From an uncultured Xanthobacteraceae bacterium (GTDB lineage: Bacteria; Pseudomonadota; Alphaproteobacteria; Rhizobiales; Xanthobacteraceae): a DNA stretch of 6,003 nt. Within the stretch, counting starts at the first letter, position 1. Each line of letters starts with the position of its first letter. The stretch lies in contig CATPCO010000649.1 in assembly GCA_955652925.1 (NCBI GenBank), forward strand, positions 1-6,003, in the 5' to 3' direction. The notes under the pieces are model-generated. The model ran no database searches and was not told where the DNA came from. It worked only from the letters and a program-made list of their open reading frames with translations. The position numbers and the translations under genes were made by a program. Positions 1-4,941 of the stretch are shown one piece after another.

Positions 1-117
1 ATTCTGATCGAGGCACGGGCAAAACGGGAAGGAGCCGAATTACTTCTTGTTTGCCGACAAATCGCCCAGAACCTCATCTTTACGCTTCCTAGACTTCCGT
101 TTGCGCAGGTATCGTAG
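1..117 (+). CDS. Possible C-terminal tail of an upstream gene (5' end outside window)
   Basis: Frame 1 is open from the window edge to a TAG at 115-117, giving 38 residues that begin ILIEARAKREGAELLLV. The stretch is rich in A, E, L and R and looks like a helix followed by a hydrophobic strand, as in the end of a small globular domain. It is too short to assign to a family. It lies 33 bases upstream of the next start on the same strand. It could equally be a chance open frame; the DNA left of the window would decide. Confidence 0.25.
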   Translation: MLIEARAKREGAELLLVCRQIAQNLIFTLPRLPFAQVS

Positions 118-138
118 CTCGGGCCGCGCTCTTCTCGG

Positions 139-145
139 AAGGAGG
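139..145 (+). promoter_or_regulatory. Shine-Dalgarno sequence for the Tat-leader ORF
   Basis: AAGGAGG lies 5 bases before the ATG at 151. It is a near-perfect match to the anti-Shine-Dalgarno sequence and the best on this strand in the window. It argues that translation really begins at 151, even though the frame closes after only 60 codons. An out-of-frame ATG at 146-148 is too close to the site to be used well. Confidence 0.65.
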
Positions 146-150
146 ATGGG

Positions 151-333
151 ATGCTTTTTCTAAGACGCCAACTGCTTCGAACTCTGTCATTTGCTTTCGG
201 GTCGAGCGTCATCTTGGGGCGGAACCAACTCGGCATAGTGGCGCAGACAGCCACACAGCCAAAGGTCTCTCCTCCCCCTGCGGGGGACACTGTTCGCGAT
301 GGATCGCTGGAGGAACCGAAATGGAAAAAGTGA
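151..333 (+). CDS. Short ORF with Tat-like signal peptide; probable N-terminus of the downstream VOC protein, now out of frame
   Basis: This 60-residue frame starts with a twin-arginine-like motif (LRRQLLRT, R5-R6), followed by a short hydrophobic stretch at about 12-23 and a possible cleavage region near AQTA (31-34). A Pro/Gly/Asp-rich linker (37-51) then leads to EEPKWKK at the end. No folded domain fits in what remains. The last 13 bases overlap the start of the VOC gene in another frame, and one extra A in the run at 325-329 would join the two frames as KWKK-VTGIGG to give a 183-residue exported VOC protein. The strong ribosome site suggests it is expressed. Alternatives are a real small secreted peptide, a leader peptide coupled to VOC translation, or the first half of a frameshifted or recoded gene. 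The Tat assignment is by eye. Confidence 0.55.
   Translation: MLFLRRQLLRTLSFAFGSSVILGRNQLGIVAQTATQPKVSPPPAGDTVRDGSLEEPKWKK
309..313 (+). promoter_or_regulatory. Shine-Dalgarno-like GGAGG before the VOC start
   Basis: GGAGG lies 7 bases before the ATG at 321, a normal spacing for initiation, and is itself inside the upstream short ORF. It supports independent or coupled initiation of the VOC protein. It also lies 10 bases before the G-AAA-AAG run (324-330), the spacing known for the stimulatory Shine-Dalgarno of the E. coli dnaX frameshift site, so its role is ambiguous. Confidence 0.6.
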
Positions 334-701
334 CCGGAATCGGAGGATTCTTCTTCCGAGCCAAAGATCCGAAAGCGCTGGGGCGTTGGTACCAGCAACA
401 CTTGGGGATCTCGCTGACGCCATCGAGCTACGAGGATTCCGTTTGGCAGCAAGAGGCCGGACCCACCGTTTTCGATCCTCAACCGGAGACGAGCGACCTT
501 TTCAAGGGAACCGACAAGGTCTGGATGTTGAACTTTCGAGTCCGGGATCTCGACAAAATGGCAGCCCAGCTACGAGCCGCTGGAATCGCGGTCGAGATTG
601 ACCCGCAGTCTTATCCCAACGGCCGGTTCGCCAGCCTGCACGACCCTGAGGGAAATCCGATCCAATTGTGGCAACCTGCAAAGCCAGCCGCCCCACGCTA
701 G
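321..701 (+). CDS. VOC family (glyoxalase/bleomycin-resistance/dioxygenase fold) protein
   Basis: The 126-residue product has the length and two beta-alpha-beta-beta-beta halves of a single VOC unit. The first half is VTGIGGFFFRAKDPKALGRWY with HLGI (4-30). The second runs from LNFRVRDLD (70-78) and AAQLRAAGI (81-89) to the signature RFASLHDPEGNPIQLWQP (102-119). Such proteins act as lyases, dioxygenases or antibiotic binders, usually as dimers. The residues that normally bind metal in glyoxalase I-type members look substituted: Gly near 6, Asn71 where His is common, and Gln115 where Glu is common in IELW. This suggests a non-metal member or a different substrate, which I cannot name. The start has GGAGG at 7 bases. 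The frame opens inside the short Tat-leader ORF, so the native protein may instead begin at 151. Its convergent neighbour is the epoxide hydrolase. Confidence 0.85.
   Translation: MEKVTGIGGFFFRAKDPKALGRWYQQHLGISLTPSSYEDSVWQQEAGPTVFDPQPETSDLFKGTDKVWMLNFRVRDLDKMAAQLRAAGIAVEIDPQSYPNGRFASLHDPEGNPIQLWQPAKPAAPR
324..359 (+). promoter_or_regulatory. Candidate -1 frameshift signal: A-rich slip run, stop codon and downstream hairpin
   Basis: In the leader frame the codons read AAA AAG TGA, preceded by G (G-AAA-AAG, 324-330). A tRNA-Lys on AAG can slip one base back to AAA and enter the VOC frame at GTG (330). Nine bases further on, 340-347 pairs with 352-359 as an 8-bp stem with one G-U pair and a TTCT loop. 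GGAGG lies 10 bases upstream of the run. The arrangement resembles dnaX-type recoding, but the heptamer has G instead of A at its first position, which should weaken tandem slippage. The simpler reading is a one-base loss in a homopolymer. Confidence 0.3.
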
Positions 702-711
702 TTTGCTAAAC

Positions 712-744
712 AATCCAGGACTGTTTCTAGATTTCTCCTGGGTT
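712..744 (+). terminator. Hairpin after the VOC gene, possible weak terminator
   Basis: AATCCAGGA (712-720) pairs with TCCTGGGTT (736-744), 9 bp with one G-U pair and a 15-base loop, starting 10 bases after the VOC stop. No T tract follows, so intrinsic termination would be poor. Position and stem support a 3'-end role only weakly. Confidence 0.3.
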
Positions 745-877
745 ACGGGCAAACAGGAAGAAATCCCAAGGTAAGAGTTGCCGACGACTCTTCAAGTAAC
801 CGCCCGATTCTGGCGTTGTGAGTCTAATCGCGAGGTTACGCCAATAACGACAGCTGTGCCCAGACCTCGGGTGGAGC

Positions 878-911
878 AAAAAGAAAAGTGCGGAGTTCAT
901 CCACTCCGCAC
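878..911 (-). terminator. Rho-independent terminator of the epoxide hydrolase gene
   Basis: GTGCGGAGT (888-896) and ACTCCGCAC (903-911) form a perfect 9-bp stem with a 6-base loop. Read on the minus strand the stem is followed directly by TTTTCTTTTT (complement of 878-887). It begins 32 bases after the stop of the epoxide hydrolase, on the correct strand, and is the clearest terminator in the window. It separates this gene from the convergent VOC gene. Confidence 0.88.
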
Positions 912-943
912 AAGGTTCATCAATTTGCGTCGCTAAGACGCGA

Positions 944-2182
944 CTACGCTGCTTTTGCTACTTTGCGCAGTGATCGGAAGCCCGCGCGCACCTCTTCTGA
1001 AAGGAGTTGCGGTTGTTCCCACGCAGCAAAGTGTCCACCTTTGTCGAGCTTGTTGTAATGGATGAGTTTGGGAAACGCACGCTCAGCCCAACTCCGCGGG
1101 GCCGGGTAGAGCTCGTCAGGAAATACGCTCACGGCCACCGGGATGGAGACGCCTTTGGCATTGAAATACCCGAGTTTGTTCTCCCAATACAGACGGGCGC
1201 CAGAAATCGCTGTGTTCGTCAACCAGGTGATCGTGATGTTGTCGAGGATGTCGTCTCGCGTGAGGCCTTCGGGGTGTCCGTTAAAGACACGCGCGATCAG
1301 CTCGTAGCTGCGCGCGTCGTGGTCAAGAAAATAGGCTGCCAGGCCGACGGGGGAATCCGCCAACCCAGTCAGCGTTTGCGGGCGCAACCCCATTTGGAAT
1401 CCGTAGGCGATGCCCTTGGAATATACAAACTGCAGTCGCTCGTAAGCGATTTTCTCTTCGGCTGAGAGACTGGACGGTGCCGGCGCTCCGGAAAAGGCCG
1501 CCTTGTCGATGTCGGCTGGAAACACGCCAGGCATGTTGGTGTGAATGCCGATCAATTCCGGATGCCCCTGCGTCGCCATCACCTCAGTGATGACCGCGCC
1601 CCAATCACCGCCTTGCGCCACAAATTTCGTGTATCCAAGGCGTTTCATCAGTACGACCCAGGCACGTGCAATGTGGGGACCATCCCATCCGGTAGTGGTG
1701 GGTCTGCCTGAAAAGCCATAGCCTGGCATCGACGGAATCACCAGATGGAACGCATCGGATGAGCTGCCGCCATGGGCCGTGGGATTGGTCAGTGGATCGA
1801 TGATCTTCATCTGCTCGATAATCGAGCCCGGCCATCCATGCGTGACGATGAGCGGCAACGCGTTTTCATGTTTCGAACGAACGTGAATGAAGTGAATGTC
1901 CAGCCCGTCGATCTCGGTGATGAACTGCGGCAGGGCATTCAGTTTCGCCTCCACCTTCCGCCAGTCGTATTCCGTCCCCCAATAGCGCGCGAGTGCCTGA
2001 ATCGTCGCGAGCTGCACGCCTTGCGATTGATCCGGGACCGTTTCCCGATCTGGCCACTTGGTTGCGTTGATGCGCCTGCGCAATTCGGTGAGTTCCGCTT
2101 CCGGAACATTCACATGAAATGGACGAATCGCATTGTCAGATGCCTGCTTGTTGCCTTGTTGTGTAGCACTGGTTTGAATCAT
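944..2182 (-). CDS. Epoxide hydrolase (alpha/beta-hydrolase fold with EHN N-terminal domain)
   Basis: The 412-residue protein resembles microsomal and juvenile-hormone-type epoxide hydrolases, which open epoxides to diols through a covalent ester intermediate. An EHN-type N-terminal region (IRPFHVNVPEAELTELRRRI, about 19-38, with W70 and WRKVEAKLN further on) precedes the alpha/beta-hydrolase core. HGWPGS (115-120) supplies the oxyanion hole and GGDWG (191-195) the nucleophile Asp193. Tyr332 (SGARLYWEN) is the likely epoxide-activating tyrosine. Glu357 (FPDEL) and His384 (GGHFAAWEQP) match the acid and base of the mammalian enzyme. All catalytic positions appear present and the length is typical, so the enzyme should be active; the substrate is unknown. 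The frame is open further upstream to 2338, but the ATG at 2182 has AAGGAGG at 5 bases, whereas the ATG at 2227 has no ribosome site. No signal peptide is seen from this start, so it is probably cytoplasmic. The gene is transcribed alone. Confidence 0.95.
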   Translation of the reverse strand: MIQTSATQQGNKQASDNAIRPFHVNVPEAELTELRRRINATKWPDRETVPDQSQGVQLATIQALARYWGTEYDWRKVEAKLNALPQFITEIDGLDIHFIHVRSKHENALPLIVTHGWPGSIIEQMKIIDPLTNPTAHGGSSSDAFHLVIPSMPGYGFSGRPTTTGWDGPHIARAWVVLMKRLGYTKFVAQGGDWGAVITEVMATQGHPELIGIHTNMPGVFPADIDKAAFSGAPAPSSLSAEEKIAYERLQFVYSKGIAYGFQMGLRPQTLTGLADSPVGLAAYFLDHDARSYELIARVFNGHPEGLTRDDILDNITITWLTNTAISGARLYWENKLGYFNAKGVSIPVAVSVFPDELYPAPRSWAERAFPKLIHYNKLDKGGHFAAWEQPQLLSEEVRAGFRSLRKVAKAA

Positions 2183-2187
2183 GGTGT

Positions 2188-2194
2188 CCTCCTT
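2188..2194 (-). promoter_or_regulatory. Shine-Dalgarno sequence that sets the epoxide hydrolase start
   Basis: On the minus strand AAGGAGG ends 5 bases before the ATG at 2182. Neither upstream in-frame ATG (2227 or 2338) has a comparable site, so the protein is best called at 412 residues rather than 427 or 464. Confidence 0.8.
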
Positions 2195-2391
2195 TTGAGT
2201 AGTTTTGGATTTGTTGGTTTGAGCCATGAGCCAACAGTTCAACGCCAGCCCTGACAACCTGACGAACGCATTTGATTGGCTGCCGTGAAAATACTTGCCA
2301 CGGAAACAGCAAGCACAATTCCCATTAATTGCGCCCAACGACCTCGGTACACCTCACCTCACGCACACGTTTTTAGGGACTAAGTCCAAAT

Positions 2392-2422
2392 ATTGTACTG
2401 CCGGCTTCGTAACTTTTGTCAA
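2392..2422 (-). promoter_or_regulatory. Candidate sigma70-type promoter for the epoxide hydrolase
   Basis: On the minus strand a perfect TTGACA (2422-2417) is followed 19 bases later by TACAAT (2397-2392), five of six bases matching the -10 consensus. The spacer is two bases longer than optimal. Transcription would leave a leader of about 200 bases before the start at 2182, long but without an obvious riboswitch fold. Strand and position fit the only gene downstream. Confidence 0.4.
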
Positions 2423-2485
2423 CAAGGGCGGTATCACTCACGAGCGGGACTGGCTGGTCGGGATGCTGGTCGTGTCACGGGCTAC

Positions 2486-2519
2486 CCGGAAGTTAACGGC
2501 GGAGCCTTCCAACTTCCGG
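2486..2519. repeat. 9-bp perfect inverted repeat at the truncation point
   Basis: CCGGAAGTT (2486-2494) and AACTTCCGG (2511-2519) are perfect inverse complements separated by 16 bases, which include a small GGC/GCC pairing. There is no T tract on either side, so it is a poor terminator. Its right arm ends about 7 bases before recognisable homology of the substrate-binding remnant begins, which suggests a link with the rearrangement that removed the 5' half. It could also be chance. Confidence 0.5.
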
Positions 2520-2525
2520 TGCGTG

Positions 2526-3185
2526 ATGAATAAGAAGGTCCGTGAAGTTGTCACGGCCAACGGTGGCGCAATAGTCGGAGAGGAGTACTTTCCCCTCGAT
2601 CACACGGACTATCGCAAGACTATTGACAAGATCACGTCCAGCGGTGCAGAGGTGGTATTCAATACGATCGTTCCTCCTGGGCTCACGCCATTCCTCGAGC
2701 AGCTTTACAACTCTGGCTTCTCGAAGCGAGGTGGACACCTGGTCTGCACGTACTTCGACGAGAACATGCTGAACATGGTGCCAGCCGCACACGTGGAGGG
2801 TCTCTACAGTTGCCTAGACTACTACCAGAGCGTCAGCGATCCATTCAGCAAGAAACTTCTCGATCAGTACGACAAGCTCTATCCAGGCAATGCCAAGTTT
2901 ACTGCCGGCAGTGCGTGTTCAGGCCTGTACCGAGGTTTGAAGTTCTGGGAGGCTGCTGTGAAGGAGGCCGGCTCTCTTGAGCAAGAGGATGTCATCAAGG
3001 CACTCGACCACGCAAAGATCGCTGAAGGGCCGGGTGGTCCAGCGGAAATGGTGCCCGGCCAGCATCACGTTCGGATGAACATGTACATCGCACAGGCAAA
3101 CATTGGTAATTTCAAGATTATCAAGAGCCTGGGGGCCATTGATCCAAACGAGGACACGGTCCTAAGGCGAGATTCTGCTGCTTGA
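2526..3185 (+). pseudogene. 5'-truncated ABC transporter substrate-binding protein (urea/amide type, Peripla_BP family)
   Basis: From MNKKVREVV onward the frame matches the C-terminal half of the periplasmic binding proteins of the urea/short-chain-amide ABC uptake family (UrtA/FmdD/AmiC-like). Recognisable blocks are GEEYFPLDHTDYRKTIDKI, GAEVVFNTIVPPGLTPFLEQ, YFDENMLNMVPAAHVEGLYS and GPGGPAEMVPGQHHVRMN. The C-terminus looks native. Intact members have about 400 residues with a signal peptide and an N-terminal ligand-binding lobe; only about 219 residues remain here. The open frame runs back to an ATG at 2295, but those 77 residues show no family similarity, no signal peptide and no ribosome site, and the ATG at 2526 has none either. 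No permease or ATPase gene lies nearby. It is therefore best read as a non-functional remnant. Few disabling changes have accumulated after the break, so the loss may be recent. Confidence 0.8.
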
Positions 3186-3977
3186 ATTGTGGTGCTCACC
3201 ACTTAGGTCGCGATTCACTAGCGCTGGGGTCAACGTGTCCCATCCTACACGCTACTGCCCGTTCTGAATCGCTGGACGCGAAGGGGTGCTGCCCCTCTCT
3301 CGCGTACCAGCCTCCGGACTGACGTCCAGTTTGCCTGCGCTTCGACCCCCGTTACGCTGAACTGGTGCGCAAGATCGGGTTCCCGCAATAATGACGGTGG
3401 CTGTGCGTTTTGCCACAACCCCGCCTTCGCGCCCGTGATTGCAGAAGTCGCGGGAAGGAACGCAAACAAGGGTTCCATAACCCCTCACCCACGGTTCTGG
3501 GCGGTTGACGGGCTTAACCGGCCAATCTCTGCCCATTCTCAGGGTATGCGAAGTTTGCTCGGCTTCCGGCTCAGATCCTGGCAGATCAACGCCGAGCAGA
3601 GGCCCTGTGAGTTACTATTCTCTTTATCCCACTTTTCGCCCCGCCGCACAAGCTCGAAAGCGACTGGGCGGAGACTGCGACAAGGTCATCCTAGGCAATA
3701 CCCGGCTTGTGAACACGATTCGATCAGCGGCCCAGGGACGTCGCTGCGCAATGCAGGCGCATGACGAACCGCACGACGAACTCCAGCTGGAAGAGAATAC
3801 AGCTTCTCACCCAGAGACTTTTGCGGGTGTGACTCAGGAGAATTAGCCGGTAATCTTCGGCAACCCGGAAGGAATCTTCATTACTCTCCGGGCCGACCGT
3901 TTGAAGTACCCCTGTGCTGCAGTTGTAAGATCAACAGCTGTGACGGGCGCTTATAGTCGGATCTTACATCGCCCGCC
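3186..3977. other. Long region without a recognisable gene
   Basis: About 790 bases between the transporter remnant and the racemase carry several overlapping open frames on both strands, for example 3222-3764 (+) if start codons are ignored, 3505-3846 (+) and 3252-3536 (-). None has a good ribosome site or a product I recognise. GTGGTGCTCACCAC at 3189-3202 is a near-continuous palindrome just after the remnant. CCCGGA/TCCGGG at 3864-3892 could form a short stem. The region may be decayed coding sequence or plain intergenic DNA. I see no tRNA, CRISPR or transposase in it. Confidence 0.5.
3920..3957 (+). promoter_or_regulatory. Candidate promoter and operator-like repeat upstream of the racemase gene
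   Basis: CAGTTGT (3920-3926) and ACAGCTG (3934-3940) form a 7-bp inverted repeat with one G-U mismatch and a 7-base centre. Twelve bases downstream TATAGT (3952-3957) resembles a -10 element. A good -35 at standard spacing is missing: TTGTAA at 3923 is 23 bases away. If real, transcription would start near 3964, leaving a very short leader, which fits the absence of a ribosome site before the gene. Confidence 0.25.
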
Positions 3978-3998
3978 ATGCATCTCTTTTTCGACAAC

Positions 3999-4694
3999 AT
4001 GCGAACCGTAGGCATGATCGGCGGGCTTGGGCCTGAGTCTACTATCGACTACTACCGCTCCATCATTGCGCGCTTTCGCGCCCGCAAGCCGAATGGGGGA
4101 TACCCGCACGTCATCATCAACAGCCTTGACGTCGATAAGGGCATTGCCATGCTTGACAGTGGGCGGCTCGACGACTTGGCGGATTATCTTGCTGCGGGCA
4201 TAGAGTTGCTGGCGCGTGCAGGCGCGGACTTTGGATTTATCGCGGCGAACACGCCGCATCTTGTGTTCGACGAGGTCCAGCGCCGTTCGGCGATCCCTCT
4301 TCTCAGCATCGTGCGCGCCACTTGTGATTACACCAAGGCGCTCGGCCTGAAGAAGGTGGGCCTGTTTGGAACGGGATTTACTATGCGAGCGAGCTTCTAC
4401 CCGGAAGAATTCCAGCGGGCAGGGATCGCCCTGGTTCGACCAAAAGAGTCAGAGCGGGAATTCATTCACAGGAAGTACATCGGTGAGTTGCTGAAGAATC
4501 AATTTCTGCCGGAAACCAGGACGGAGATTCTGAACATTGCGCAAAGGATGAAGCACGAAGACGGCATTGAAGGGTTAGTCCTCGCCGGCACGGAGCTCCC
4601 GTTAATATTGCGCGACTCCGGCAGTCCCGGTATCGAGTTTCTCGATACAACCGTGATTCACGTCGAAGCCATTGTCGACGAGTTGCTGAGGTGA
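3999..4694 (+). CDS. Aspartate/glutamate racemase family protein with non-canonical active site
   Basis: The 231-residue protein begins MRTVGMIGGLGPESTIDYY, the typical opening of the Asp/Glu/hydantoin racemase superfamily (RacX/YgeA-like), and has the expected length for two similar alpha/beta lobes. The loops that normally carry the two catalytic cysteines read IAANTPH, with Ala83 where Cys or Thr is usual, and LVLAGTELPL, with Gly197 where Cys is usual. The surrounding residues (NTPH, TELPL) are well conserved. Classic two-base racemisation therefore looks impaired; it could be a divergent racemase, a related isomerase or decarboxylase-like enzyme, or a binding protein. An ATG at 3978 would add seven residues (MHLFFDN), but family alignment favours 3999. 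Neither start has a Shine-Dalgarno sequence and an in-frame TAG lies at 3954. The gene stands alone, convergent with the propeller gene. The family call is strong; activity is uncertain. Confidence 0.9.
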   Translation: MRTVGMIGGLGPESTIDYYRSIIARFRARKPNGGYPHVIINSLDVDKGIAMLDSGRLDDLADYLAAGIELLARAGADFGFIAANTPHLVFDEVQRRSAIPLLSIVRATCDYTKALGLKKVGLFGTGFTMRASFYPEEFQRAGIALVRPKESEREFIHRKYIGELLKNQFLPETRTEILNIAQRMKHEDGIEGLVLAGTELPLILRDSGSPGIEFLDTTVIHVEAIVDELLR

Positions 4695-4779
4695 ATGGCG
4701 GAGTTGCGACGATTATTTCCCGTTAGCCCGTCATCCGAGCGCAATGCCGAGACGCAACGATTGGTTGTTGGGGAGAAAG

Positions 4780-4800
4780 GTCGGCTTAAGTGTAGCCGAC
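4780..4800. terminator. Hairpin between convergent genes, possible bidirectional terminator
   Basis: GTCGGCT (4780-4786) and AGCCGAC (4794-4800) form a perfect 7-bp stem with a 7-base loop, extendable by one G-U pair. It sits between the ends of the convergent racemase (4694) and propeller (4942) genes, where a shared terminator would be expected. Neither side has a proper T tract; the minus-strand side is only pyrimidine-rich (CTTTCTCCCC). Support is therefore moderate to weak. Confidence 0.35.
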
Positions 4801-4941
4801 TAGCGCGGAGCGGGCGGCGGGTCAAACACTCACTGCAGGCGAAGTTGCAATGCTAGATTTGTTGAGTATAGGTGGAAATCATGGACTCATGCGGTCTTTG
4901 CAAATCACTCCAACTTCCTACGGGGCTGCTTCCAACTTCAA

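Larger units (their letters stand above)
2195..2525. other. Intergenic spacer between the epoxide hydrolase and the truncated transporter gene
   Basis: This stretch holds the upstream region of the epoxide hydrolase, with a candidate promoter at 2392-2422, and the left flank of the truncated substrate-binding gene. An 8-base direct repeat GCTGGTCG occurs at 2453 and 2465, and a 9-bp inverted repeat at 2486-2519. Open frames cross it on both strands, but none gives a recognisable protein: residues 1-77 of the plus-strand frame starting at 2295 look random. Confidence 0.5.

Noticed and set aside
1007..1465. Plus-strand open frame opposite the epoxide hydrolase
   Set aside because: It is a shadow of the well-supported minus-strand enzyme, with no ribosome site and no recognisable product.
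2183..2338. N-terminal extension of the epoxide hydrolase to 464 residues
   Set aside because: The extra residues have no family similarity, and the strong Shine-Dalgarno sequence is placed for the ATG at 2182.
2486..2519. Inverted repeat as an integron attC site or transposon end
   Set aside because: The expected attC core sequences, an integrase gene and a second matching end were not seen, so only the repeat itself is reported.
2295..2525. N-terminal 77 residues of the frame containing the substrate-binding remnant
   Set aside because: No signal peptide, ribosome site or similarity to the missing lobe; it overlaps the upstream region of the divergent gene and looks like chance read-through.
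3245..3536. Two overlapping minus-strand frames (3245-3478 and 3252-3536)
   Set aside because: They overlap each other and the plus-strand frames, have no start signal and no recognisable domain.
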